Origin: an uncultured Christensenella sp. | Lineage (GTDB): Bacteria > Bacillota > Clostridia > Christensenellales > Borkfalkiaceae | DNA length: 64,000 nucleotides | Direction of reading: 5' to 3' | Assembly: GCA_910586065.1 (NCBI GenBank) | Contig: CAJUGI010000002.1 | Location: 123,968 to 187,967 of the forward strand | The notes under the pieces: generated by a model | Told to the model about the DNA's origin: nothing | Databases searched by the model: none | Seen by the model: the letters and a program-made list of their open reading frames with translations, nothing else | Program-made: the position numbers and the translations under genes | Shown: positions 33,053-44,889 of the stretch, one piece after another | How positions within the stretch are numbered: the stretch's first letter is position 1 | Layout of the letters: each line of letters starts with the position of its first letter

Positions 33053-34198
33053 TTATTTACATTCCTTATTGAGTGTTACAACCGCGTATGCCGCAATGCC
33101 TAAGCCTTCGCCCACAAAGCCGAGGCGTTCGCAGGTGCCGGCGGCAATAGCGCAGTTGTTTTTCGGTAAGCCGCAAATGCGGCTTAAATTGTTAACCATT
33201 TCATCTATGTGCGGCGCTAGCCTGGGCTTTTCAGCCTGAACGCTTACCGAAACGTTACCCCCGATATATCCGGCTTTTTTTACAATTTCAATAACCTTTT
33301 CAAGCAATTTTCCGCTGTCGGCGCCGGCAAATTCGGGGGAGGTGTCGGGGAAGTAATGTCCTATGTCCTTTAGCCCTGCAGCCGAAAGGTAAGCGTCCAT
33401 AACCGCATGAAAAATCACGTCGCCGTCGCTATGGGCGATTAAACTCTTATCGCAGTCGATTCGCTTGCCTGCAAGGGTTATAAAATTCCCCTCGCCGAAG
33501 GCGTGCACGTCCGCGCCGAAGCCCGCGCGTGTGAATTCACCGCAGGATATGGCAGGGATTTCGCTCTTAAAATCTGATTTATATGTAAGTTTAACGTTTT
33601 CTTCGCTGCCCTCGATAAGTCGGGGAGGAGCGATAAAATCGCCGTAAACGGCGCTGTCGTCGGAGTAAACGTTGCCGCCGGAAAGTTCGTAAGCGCGGCG
33701 GATATCTTCGGTTAAAAACCCCTGTGGAGTCTGCACGCGAAAAAGACTGTCGCGGTCCAATCTTTCGGTTATTTCACCAAGTCTGCCGTAAACGGCGGTG
33801 TCGGTAAATTTAACGGCCGCAACGCCGCTGCCGAATTTTTTAACAGATTCTATGCACGCAAGTATTACGGACTTCTGCACGAAGGGGCGTGCGCCGTCGT
33901 GAATTAAAACGATATCGCCCGAAATTTCTTTAAGCGCTTTTTTCACGCTTTCGGTGCGCGTTTTTCCGCCGCGCACCGCTTTGTAGCCGAACGGACTGCA
34001 TAAAGCCGAAATTTCCTTATAGTCCTCTTTCGAGGAGGTTACGACAACCTCGTCGGCTTCCGGTATATTGAATTTTTTAAGCGTGTGATAAAGCGCGGGC
34101 GCGCCGAAGAGGGGGGCTAAAAGCTTGTTTTTACCAAAGCCCGCGCGTTCGCCTTTGCCTGCCGCGCAGATAATTACGCTTACTTTTTCGTTTTTCAT
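33053..34198 (-). CDS. ispDF: bifunctional IspD/IspF (MEP isoprenoid pathway)
   Basis: A 381-residue fusion. Residues 1-220 are 2-C-methyl-D-erythritol 4-phosphate cytidylyltransferase: VIICAAGKGERAGFGKNKLL holds the CTP-binding loop, then IVLIHDGARPFV and VQTPQGF. Residues 225-381 are the 2,4-cyclodiphosphate synthase: GFGADVHAFGEG (metal Asp and His), LIAHSDGDVIFHAVMDA, DIGHYFPDT and CERLGFVGEGLGI. The start at 34198 is used because the 24 residues upstream in the frame are not conserved. The fusion supplies two steps towards IPP/DMAPP. IspE, which acts between them, is not in the window. Confidence 0.95.
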   Translation of the reverse strand: MKNEKVSVIICAAGKGERAGFGKNKLLAPLFGAPALYHTLKKFNIPEADEVVVTSSKEDYKEISALCSPFGYKAVRGGKTRTESVKKALKEISGDIVLIHDGARPFVQKSVILACIESVKKFGSGVAAVKFTDTAVYGRLGEITERLDRDSLFRVQTPQGFLTEDIRRAYELSGGNVYSDDSAVYGDFIAPPRLIEGSEENVKLTYKSDFKSEIPAISCGEFTRAGFGADVHAFGEGNFITLAGKRIDCDKSLIAHSDGDVIFHAVMDAYLSAAGLKDIGHYFPDTSPEFAGADSGKLLEKVIEIVKKAGYIGGNVSVSVQAEKPRLAPHIDEMVNNLSRICGLPKNNCAIAAGTCERLGFVGEGLGIAAYAVVTLNKECK

Positions 34199-34362
34199 AT
34201 ATAATCCTTTAAAATAATAAACGGCGCAAGCAAAACCCCGATTTTGCGCGGCGCAACCCAATTTGCGCATACCTGCGCCTGAGCGAGGTGAAGAATTGCA
34301 AATTATATAATAAGTTTGCCATTAAAATTGCAGTTCGAGGGCGAGCAACCCTCAAAATCACG
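34199..34362. other. intergenic hairpin-rich spacer
   Basis: The region upstream of ispDF. It contains GC-rich short hairpins (GCAAAA/TTTTGC near 34229-34247, GCGCAA/TTGCGC near 34251-34268, GAGGG/CCCTC near 34337-34353) and a minus-strand AT-rich TATTATATAA that may be the ispDF -10 region. No gene was recognised. Confidence 0.4.
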
Positions 34363-34396
34363 AAAAATTATGCGCGCAGAATAGCGCGTAATTTTT
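34363..34396 (-). terminator. terminator of the S4-domain gene
   Basis: An imperfect 13-bp stem (34363-34375 with 34384-34396, one T-G pair) lies 5 bp beyond the stop codon. On the minus strand it ends in TTTTT. Confidence 0.65.
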
Positions 34397-34401
34397 GTGG
34401 G

Positions 34402-34641
34402 CTAAATTATCTCGTAAAGAGAAGACGCCTCGTCTTTTTTAACCGTTTCTTTAATGTTTAAAATACGGAATTTAACCGAGCCGCCCGCAAATTGCAGTTC
34501 GCATTCGTCGCCGATTCTTATCTGGTGCGCGGGCTTGGCTTCTCTGCCGTTTATTAAAACTTTTCCCTTTTCGCACGCCTCTTTTGATAGGGTGCGGCGC
34601 TTTAAAATGCGTGAAATTTTTAAAAATTTATCGATTCTCAT
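34402..34641 (-). CDS. rqcP: S4-domain RNA-binding protein, RqcP/YabO-like
   Basis: A 79-residue protein consisting of one S4 RNA-binding domain: MRIDKFLKISRILKRRTLSKEACEKG (shortened: RIDKFLKISRILKRRT and EACEKGKVLINGREAKP). This matches RqcP (YabO), which binds 50S-bound peptidyl-tRNA and assists RqcH in C-terminal alanine tailing of stalled chains. The start at 34641 is the conserved MRIDKFL; 44 upstream residues in the same frame are not conserved. Hsp15/HslR is the alternative name for related proteins. It is divergent from rpoB. Confidence 0.88.
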   Translation of the reverse strand: MRIDKFLKISRILKRRTLSKEACEKGKVLINGREAKPAHQIRIGDECELQFAGGSVKFRILNIKETVKKDEASSLYEII

Positions 34642-34668
34642 AATTTTTTTAAATAAGGCTAAAAACCG

Positions 34669-34697
34669 TTGACAAAAATTTATTGTTTGTTTATAAT
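34669..34697 (+). promoter_or_regulatory. perfect consensus promoter of rpoB
   Basis: TTGACA (34669-34674), a 17-bp spacer and TATAAT (34692-34697) are an exact sigma-A consensus. Transcription should begin near 34704, giving a leader of about 270 nt. Confidence 0.88.
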
Positions 34698-34703
34698 GAT
34701 AGA

Positions 34704-34972
34704 CTGAATTAAAATGCGATTTCTGCACCGTTCGGGCACTTTTTCGACCGTTTACGCGGCAAAAATACGACATTTTCCGCTTAAATTACCTAAATATTAT
34801 ACCTTATATAATTTAATTTGTAAAGAGAGCGGACAAAAAATTTTAAAACCCGAAAAAATTTTTCGGACAAGTAATGGTAATATCGATTTTTTCCGGTGAA
34901 AAGATATACACGGATAATCGCCAAATATACAAATAAAGGCGACCTGAAAAGGCAAAAGGAGTTTATCGTTTA
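34704..34972 (+). other. long rpoB leader
   Basis: About 270 nt of untranslated leader, AT-rich, with no open frame that I credit. One perfect short palindrome, CCGAAAAAATTTTTCGG (34850-34866), can form a hairpin or weak terminator. No rplJ-rplL genes precede rpoB here, so the usual L10-dependent leader is absent. A ribosome binding site, AAAAGGAG, is at about 34954-34961. Confidence 0.45.
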
Positions 34973-37900
34973 ATGAATTTACCAATTCACAAGTATGGCA
35001 AAACCGAGAGAAGAAAATTCGGTAAAATAAACGAAGTAATCGACATTCCCGACCTCGTAGAGATTCAGAAGGCGAGTTACAATTCGTTTATTAAAGAGGG
35101 CATAGACGAAGTCTTTGAAGACTTTATGCCCATAACCGACTATTCCGACCACTACGAGCTGTATTTCCTCAATCACTGGTTTGACGAAAAGCCTAAGTAC
35201 GATGAAAAAGAGTGCCGCAACCGCGACGCTACTTACGCGCTTCCCATGCACGTAACCGTAAGACTCGTAAACAAGGTGAAGGAAGAGGTTATCGACCAGC
35301 CCGTGTTTATGGGTGAAATCCCCCTTATGACCGATTCGGGTTCTTTTATTATCAACGGCGCCGAGCGCGTAATCGTTTCCCAGCTCGTGCGTTCCCCCGG
35401 CGTTTACAACGCTTCAACGCGCGATAAGACGGGCAAGGAAATTTACGGCACTACCGTAATTCCCAACCGCGGCGCGTGGCTCGAGCTTGAACAGGACGCT
35501 CAGGGCGTTTTGTGGGTGCACGTGGACAGAAAACGTAAATTGTGCGCAACTGTGCTTTTACGCGCTCTCGGTTTCGGTTCCGACCGCTCGCTTTTGGATT
35601 TGTTTGCAAACGACAAGATGATAGAAAACACCATCGCCAAGGACACCACCAAGTCCGAAAGCGACGGTTTAATTGAACTTTACAGAAGATTGCGCCCCGG
35701 CGAAGTTCCTACCGAAGCTTCGGTAAGACAGCACCTTAACAATCTGTTCTTCGACCCCCGCCGTTACGACGTGGTTAAAGTGGGCAGATACAAATTCAAC
35801 AAAAAGCTCAATCTTGCATACAGGCTCCCCGGGTGTAAGCTTGCAGACGACATATTCAACCCCGAAACGGGCGAGGTTATGGCGCATGCCGGCGATATCG
35901 TAACCGAGGCGCAGGCTATTGAAATGCAGGACGCGGGTATTAACGAAGTGTTCGTGCTCGTTTCCGACCCCGCACAGGGCGAAATCAGACATAAATTAAT
36001 TGCAAACAACACCGTAAATTTTTCCGCCGTTTCCGACAAACCGAGAAAGGCGTTCGGGTTGTTGCCTACAATATATTATCCCAACTTCAAGTTTATGCAA
36101 CAGCTTGCGGAAGAGTGTAAAACCGCCAAGCCCGAAGAGGTTGCGCTTAAATATATCGACGAAATCAATTCCGTTTACTACGTTTCGGAAACGCCTGAAA
36201 CGGACGACGAAAAGCCCGAGGACAAAAAGAACAGAGAAAAGCGCAAGGAATTACGCGTTAAATTTGTAATCGCTTGCCAGAAGTTCAACGAGCTTTTGAA
36301 TTCTGACAGAGTTGAATTTGACGACGACGAAAAGAAAACGATAAAACCCGTAGTCGAAAAACTCAACCATAAGCACATTACGGTTGACGATATCGTTGCG
36401 GCAATTTCCACAAATATCGATTTGCAGTACGGTATAGGAACGATAGACAATATCGACCATCTCGGCAACCGCCGCGTTCGTTCCGTCGGCGAACTGTTGC
36501 AGAACCAGTTAAGAATAGGTATTGCAAGACTTGAAAAACTCATAAAAGAGCGTATGGCAACACAGGACGCAATGGAAGTTACCCCCTCGGGACTTGTAAA
36601 CGTGCGCCCCGTTTCGGCGGTTATCCGCGAATTCTTCGGCTCTTCCCAGCTTTCGCAGTTTATGGACCAGACCAACCCCGCGGCGGAACTTACGCACAAG
36701 CGCAAGCTTTCGGCGCTCGGTCCCGGCGGACTTAACCGCGACAGAGCGACTTTTGAAGTGCGCGACGTTCACCACTCGCATTACGGCAGACTGTGCCCCA
36801 TAGAAACCCCCGAAGGTCAGAACATAGGTCTTATTTCTTCGCTTGCAACTTTCTCTAAGGTAAACGAATACGGCTTTATAATGAGCCCTTACAGAAAGAT
36901 AGAGCACAAGTACGACTCGGAAGGAAAGGTTATCGAAACTTATGTTACCGGACACGTTGATTACCTGACGGCGGACGAAGAGGACAGATATATCGTAGCT
37001 CAGGCAAACGAACCTCTCGACGAAAACAATCACTTCATCAACGACCACATCGGCTGCCGCCACCGCGACTTAATCACTCAGTACACGGCGGATAAGATGG
37101 ACTATATGGACGTCAGCCCCAAGCAGCTTGTTTCGGTTGCTACGGCGCTTATTCCTTTCCTTGAAAACGACGATACAAACCGTGCTCTCATGGGCTCGAA
37201 CATGCAGAGACAGGCGGTGCCTCTTATGAAGACCGAAAGCGCAATAGTCGCGACGGGCATTGAGGACGCCATTGCGCGCGACAGCGGTGTTATGGTACGC
37301 GCAAAGAACGCGGGCGTTGCCGTAGGAGTTGCTTCCGACAAGATTACGATACGCGAAGACAGCGGTTTCATAGCGGAATATCCCTTAAAGAAATTCGAAC
37401 GCTCCAACCAGGGTACATGCCTTAACCAGCGCCCCATAATCAACACCGGCGACAGAATTGAAAAGGGTGAAATAATCGCCGACGGTCCCGCAACCAACAA
37501 CGGTGAGCTTGCGCTCGGTAAAAACATACTTATAGGTTATATGGAGTGGGAAGGCTACAACTACGAGGACGCTATTCTCATTTCCGAAAAATTAGTTCAG
37601 GACGACGTGTTTACTTCGATTCATATCGAAGAGCACGAAACCGAAGCGCGCGACACTAAACTCGGCGCGGAAGAGATTACGCGCGACATCCCCAACGTTT
37701 CGGAAGACGCGTTAAAAGATTTGGACGCGGACGGCATTATACGCGTCGGCGCGGAAGTTCAGCCCGGCGATATACTCGTTGGTAAGGTTACCCCCAAGGG
37801 CGAAACCGAGCTTACCCCCGAAGAAAGACTTTTAAGAGCAATTTTCGGCGAAAAGGCGAGAGAAGTAAGGGATACTTCGCTTAAAGTTCCCCACGGCGAG

Positions 37901-39043
37901 GGCGGTATCGTAGTTGACGTAAAGGTGTTCACCCGCGAAAACAAGGACGAACTTTCCCCCGGCGTTTCAAAATTGGTGCGCGTATATATTGCGCAGAAGC
38001 GTAAAATTCAGGTCGGCGACAAGATGGCGGGACGCCACGGTAACAAGGGTGTTATTTCCCGCGTGCTTCCCCAGTCGGATATGCCTTTCCTTGCGGACGG
38101 TACTCCCCTTCAAATCGTTTTGAACCCCCTCGGCGTTCCTTCGCGTATGAATATCGGACAGGTTCTTGAAGTGCATTTGGGACTTGTCTGCAAACAGCTC
38201 GGATGGAAAATTGCAACCCCCGTATTCGACGGCGCAACCGAGCAGGACATTAAAAAATTATTCCTTGAAAACAACATAGTCAATCCCGAAGGCAAAGTGG
38301 ACGGAAAAATACAGGTGTACGACGGACGTACCGGCGAACCTTTTGAAAACAGGGTAACCGTTGGCGTGCAGTATATGATTAAGCTTATACACCTCGTTGA
38401 CGACAAGATTCACGCGCGTTCGATTGGACCTTACAGTTTGGTTACCCAGCAGCCTCTCGGAGGCAAGGCGCAGTTCGGCGGACAGCGTTTCGGCGAAATG
38501 GAAGTCTGGGCGCTTGAAGCTTACGGCGCGGCGCACATCCTGCAGGAAATCTTAACCGTTAAATCGGACGATATTGTAGGACGTGTAAAAACTTACGAAA
38601 GTATAGTAAAGGGCAACAACATTTCAGAACCGGGTATACCCGAAGCGTTTAAAGTGCTCTTAAAGGAATTGCAGTCGCTTGCGCTCGACGTTAAGGTGCT
38701 TACCGAAACGGGCGAGGAACTCGTTATCCGCGAGCTTGACGACGACGATGAAACAATTCCTTCAGCCCGTCAGCGCGAGGTGCAGGAACAGGAAAGCAAA
38801 ATTCCCGAAGTCGAATTCGATATCACCAAGCACCGCGACGAAGACGAGGACGAAGACCTCGACGAGCCTATTTCAATTTTCGACAACGACGAGGACGAGG
38901 ACTTTGCGGGCAAAGAGTTGTTCGGCGACGAAGATATGGACGATTTCGGCGATGATGAGCTAGACGATAAATACACTCTCTTTGACGAAGATGAGGACGA
39001 CGGCATCGGCGACCTTCTCGGCGGCGACGAGGACAAGGAATAA
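34973..39043 (+). CDS. rpoB: DNA-directed RNA polymerase beta subunit
   Basis: A 1356-residue core enzyme subunit. The rifampicin pocket (about 554-590) reads SSQLSQFMDQTNP and THKRKLSALGPGG, with the usual drug-contact residues Asp, His and Ser all present. HYGRLCPIETPEGQNIG and the C-terminal clamp segments GDKMAGRHGNKG and GGQRFGEMEVWALEAYGAAH are standard. Unusual is the C-terminal tail after about 1285: about half of the last 70 residues are Asp or Glu. A short Glu/Lys-rich insertion lies near 405-430. It is transcribed from its own consensus promoter and followed by rpoC after 14 nt. Confidence 0.98.
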   Translation: MNLPIHKYGKTERRKFGKINEVIDIPDLVEIQKASYNSFIKEGIDEVFEDFMPITDYSDHYELYFLNHWFDEKPKYDEKECRNRDATYALPMHVTVRLVNKVKEEVIDQPVFMGEIPLMTDSGSFIINGAERVIVSQLVRSPGVYNASTRDKTGKEIYGTTVIPNRGAWLELEQDAQGVLWVHVDRKRKLCATVLLRALGFGSDRSLLDLFANDKMIENTIAKDTTKSESDGLIELYRRLRPGEVPTEASVRQHLNNLFFDPRRYDVVKVGRYKFNKKLNLAYRLPGCKLADDIFNPETGEVMAHAGDIVTEAQAIEMQDAGINEVFVLVSDPAQGEIRHKLIANNTVNFSAVSDKPRKAFGLLPTIYYPNFKFMQQLAEECKTAKPEEVALKYIDEINSVYYVSETPETDDEKPEDKKNREKRKELRVKFVIACQKFNELLNSDRVEFDDDEKKTIKPVVEKLNHKHITVDDIVAAISTNIDLQYGIGTIDNIDHLGNRRVRSVGELLQNQLRIGIARLEKLIKERMATQDAMEVTPSGLVNVRPVSAVIREFFGSSQLSQFMDQTNPAAELTHKRKLSALGPGGLNRDRATFEVRDVHHSHYGRLCPIETPEGQNIGLISSLATFSKVNEYGFIMSPYRKIEHKYDSEGKVIETYVTGHVDYLTADEEDRYIVAQANEPLDENNHFINDHIGCRHRDLITQYTADKMDYMDVSPKQLVSVATALIPFLENDDTNRALMGSNMQRQAVPLMKTESAIVATGIEDAIARDSGVMVRAKNAGVAVGVASDKITIREDSGFIAEYPLKKFERSNQGTCLNQRPIINTGDRIEKGEIIADGPATNNGELALGKNILIGYMEWEGYNYEDAILISEKLVQDDVFTSIHIEEHETEARDTKLGAEEITRDIPNVSEDALKDLDADGIIRVGAEVQPGDILVGKVTPKGETELTPEERLLRAIFGEKAREVRDTSLKVPHGEGGIVVDVKVFTRENKDELSPGVSKLVRVYIAQKRKIQVGDKMAGRHGNKGVISRVLPQSDMPFLADGTPLQIVLNPLGVPSRMNIGQVLEVHLGLVCKQLGWKIATPVFDGATEQDIKKLFLENNIVNPEGKVDGKIQVYDGRTGEPFENRVTVGVQYMIKLIHLVDDKIHARSIGPYSLVTQQPLGGKAQFGGQRFGEMEVWALEAYGAAHILQEILTVKSDDIVGRVKTYESIVKGNNISEPGIPEAFKVLLKELQSLALDVKVLTETGEELVIRELDDDDETIPSARQREVQEQESKIPEVEFDITKHRDEDEDEDLDEPISIFDNDEDEDFAGKELFGDEDMDDFGDDELDDKYTLFDEDEDDGIGDLLGGDEDKE

Positions 39044-39057
39044 GGGAGGTAAGATAA

Positions 39058-42738
<3,681 letters not shown>

Positions 42739-42744
42739 ATTAAA

Positions 42745-42780
42745 AAATCTCCCGCGGAATTTCCCGCGGGAGATTTTTTT
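42745..42780 (+). terminator. terminator of rpoBC
   Basis: A 13-bp perfect stem (42745-42757 with 42764-42776, loop AATTTC) is followed by a run of T residues. It may also serve the convergent DUF368 gene, since its left flank is A-rich. Confidence 0.85.
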
Positions 42781-42810
42781 AATTAACATAATCAGCCGTT
42801 TTCGTCGTTT

Positions 42811-43776
42811 TTAATTTTGTTCGTCAATTTCGGTTTGCGGTTGCGTTTCAGCCGTTTCCGTAAGTGTTTCGGTATGCGGCGTGACCTTCTTAATTTTGGT
42901 CTCCATAAAGGCGGTTAACGCAAAGCTTGCAATTATCCCCGCTACAAGCAGTATTACGCCAACCGCAATTTGCACCGCATCGGACGGAGCGAGAATAAAC
43001 TCTTCCGTCATAAAAATTGCGGGTATTGAGCCGATAACAAATCCGAAAATCGCCCACGTTGTGCCGCGTGGAAACTTTTTCAGCAAAAACTTCATTAGTT
43101 TTGCTATTGTAAAAAATCCGATGAGAAGTCCTGCCGCAAACAGCGCAAGCACCAAAACGGAGTGCCCGAAATCGGTAAGTAGCGCCGAAACGGCGTCCAG
43201 AATGGGTTGGTAATAACCTAATACGAGCAGGAGGAGGGACCCGCTAACTCCGGGTACAACAAGTGCGCAAGAGGCAAGTGCACCAATTAAAAGCAAAACA
43301 AAGTATCCCCAAATCGGCATATCAGCGCCCAAATTCGCTTGCCCGAGATATGGCATAATTCCGTTCACGCCCAAAACCGAAATGCAGCCTATGCCAACAA
43401 CTACCAAAAACGGCAGAACAGCAGAGATAATATCCGTCTTTTTAAAACCGTTTTTACGGGTATCCTTAAAAAGTTTGGGAAGAGAGCCTGTCATAAGCCC
43501 TGCAAACAGTAAAATCGTCGGCATTGGAGCGTATTTCAACGCGTACTTCAGAGGGAAGTAAATAGCCGCAATTGCGCAAACCGCACCCAAAGCAATTGGC
43601 AATAAAAACAAAAAGCTGTTTTTAAAGTCGCGTCTCAAATCGCTTATTGCGTTAATCAGCTTGTCGTAAATATTGCATAAAACGGCAATCGTGCCGCCGC
43701 TTACGCCTGGGATAATCATTGCCGCGCCGATAACAGCGCCAATCCCGAATTTTTTAAAAAACTCTTTAACTTTCAT
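42811..43776 (-). CDS. popT: DUF368 polyprenyl-phosphate transporter
   Basis: A 321-residue membrane protein of the DUF368 family, reported as one of two classes (with DedA-type UptA) that return undecaprenyl phosphate across the membrane for cell-wall and surface glycan synthesis. The signature GAAMIIPGVSGGTIAVL (residues 14-30) and the internal pseudo-repeat ALVVPGVSGSLLLLVLGYY mark two inverted halves; eight or so further helices follow. The C-terminal 25 residues are polar. The start at 43776 (MKVKEFFKKFG) is preferred over a codon 13 residues upstream. It fits the surface-glycan genes elsewhere in the window. Confidence 0.85.
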   Translation of the reverse strand: MKVKEFFKKFGIGAVIGAAMIIPGVSGGTIAVLCNIYDKLINAISDLRRDFKNSFLFLLPIALGAVCAIAAIYFPLKYALKYAPMPTILLFAGLMTGSLPKLFKDTRKNGFKKTDIISAVLPFLVVVGIGCISVLGVNGIMPYLGQANLGADMPIWGYFVLLLIGALASCALVVPGVSGSLLLLVLGYYQPILDAVSALLTDFGHSVLVLALFAAGLLIGFFTIAKLMKFLLKKFPRGTTWAIFGFVIGSIPAIFMTEEFILAPSDAVQIAVGVILLVAGIIASFALTAFMETKIKKVTPHTETLTETAETQPQTEIDEQN

Positions 43777-43839
43777 TTTGAACTTAATTATATTAAAATT
43801 ATATACTTCTGTCAATGCAAAAATTCGTTACAACAAAAA

Positions 43840-43868
43840 ATCCGCGGACAATTACTTTTCCCGCGGAT
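43840..43868 (-). terminator. terminator of the EFR1 gene
   Basis: The stem ATCCGCGG/CCGCGGAT (43840-43847 with 43861-43868) is followed on the minus strand by TTTTTTG. It lies 10 bp beyond the stop codon of the EFR1-like gene. Confidence 0.75.
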
Positions 43869-43878
43869 ATTAAATATT

Positions 43879-44889
43879 TTAGTTTGAAATATAATCGTTC
43901 ACGTCGATGCCTGCTTCTTTAAGCCGTCTGTCTGATTCTTTATAATACTTTTTATAAAGCTTATATATTCCCTTTGCGTGGTTTTGCACGTAGGGGAAGG
44001 GCAGTTCCTCTTTTTTAGCAAGTTCGTTAAGGCGGTAACTCCCGTTCACTTTCCAGAATTTAAACACGCCAACCTTAACCGCGTCCTTGGGGCAGTTAAA
44101 AGCGCACCCCATACACAGTACGCACTTGTGTCCGAATTTATATATTCCGTTTTCAAGCGTTATGTTGTTTTCGGGGCATATGCTTGCGCACAGACCGCAG
44201 TTAACGCACTTTTTACTGTCAACCCTAAAGGCGGTGCCGTGAACGTGCGCAAATTTCTGCTCAATCCAACCGATTGGAGCAAACCACATGGTTTCGATAA
44301 ACGGTTTTTTTACTTTTTCGCGTTTTCCCGCAATCAGTTCGCGGCAACTTAAATCCACTAAGGCGTGCGTGTAAATCCACATATGTTTAGCCATTTCGTC
44401 GCGGTGACGGTAAATCATATTATACGGCATAACGAAGTGTCGTTCCATCTGCACGTCATAGCCTTTTTTAGTTAAAATTTTAATGCATTTCTGCGAAGAA
44501 CAGTCGTTAACGTGCAATCCCTCGCCGGAGGATTTGAAGATGAACGCGCGCTTTCTTTCACCGTTTTTAAGCGCAGGCAACCTTTTGCAAAGCTTTATTA
44601 TAGGTTCGGGTGCGCAAAACGCGTGAATAGGATACCCGACGCCGACAACGTCATATCCGTCTGGCATGGGCAACTTTCCGCTTTTTGCCGAAACGCGGTA
44701 AATGTCAACTTTAGTGCCCGCGTTAAATTCACCGCTTCCGGTTTCGTTTGCGGAAATTTGCTCTTCGGTGTTTTTGATTAACTTTTTTTCCTGTTCGTTT
44801 ACGGGGTTGTTTTCCAAAAATTTTTTATAAAGGTTAGCAACAGCAAGCGTGTTTCCCGTGCCCGAAAAAACGTATAAAATTATTCTCAT
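43879..44889 (-). CDS. EFR1-type flavodoxin-ferredoxin fusion
   Basis: A 336-residue redox protein. Residues 1-180 are a flavodoxin-like domain (YVFSGTGNTLAVANLYKKF binds the FMN phosphate; DVVGVGYPIHAFCAPEPI follows). Two 4Fe-4S motifs lie at about 232-290: CVNCGLCASICP and CVLCMGCAFNCP. This is the EFR1 (ferredoxin-flavodoxin) layout common in anaerobic gut bacteria. Its ATG overlaps the stop codon of the upstream epimerase-like gene by 4 nt, so the two proteins are coupled and may act in one pathway. The electron acceptor is unknown. Confidence 0.85.
   Translation of the reverse strand: MRIILYVFSGTGNTLAVANLYKKFLENNPVNEQEKKLIKNTEEQISANETGSGEFNAGTKVDIYRVSAKSGKLPMPDGYDVVGVGYPIHAFCAPEPIIKLCKRLPALKNGERKRAFIFKSSGEGLHVNDCSSQKCIKILTKKGYDVQMERHFVMPYNMIYRHRDEMAKHMWIYTHALVDLSCRELIAGKREKVKKPFIETMWFAPIGWIEQKFAHVHGTAFRVDSKKCVNCGLCASICPENNITLENGIYKFGHKCVLCMGCAFNCPKDAVKVGVFKFWKVNGSYRLNELAKKEELPFPYVQNHAKGIYKLYKKYYKESDRRLKEAGIDVNDYISN

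Noticed and set aside
34704..34972. Ribosomal L10 (rplJ) leader before rpoB
   Set aside because: No rplJ-rplL genes follow and the expected kink-turn structure could not be found.
38770..39036. Minus-strand Ser-rich frame in the rpoB tail
   Set aside because: It is an artefact of the repeated GAC/GAG codons of the acidic rpoB tail read in reverse.
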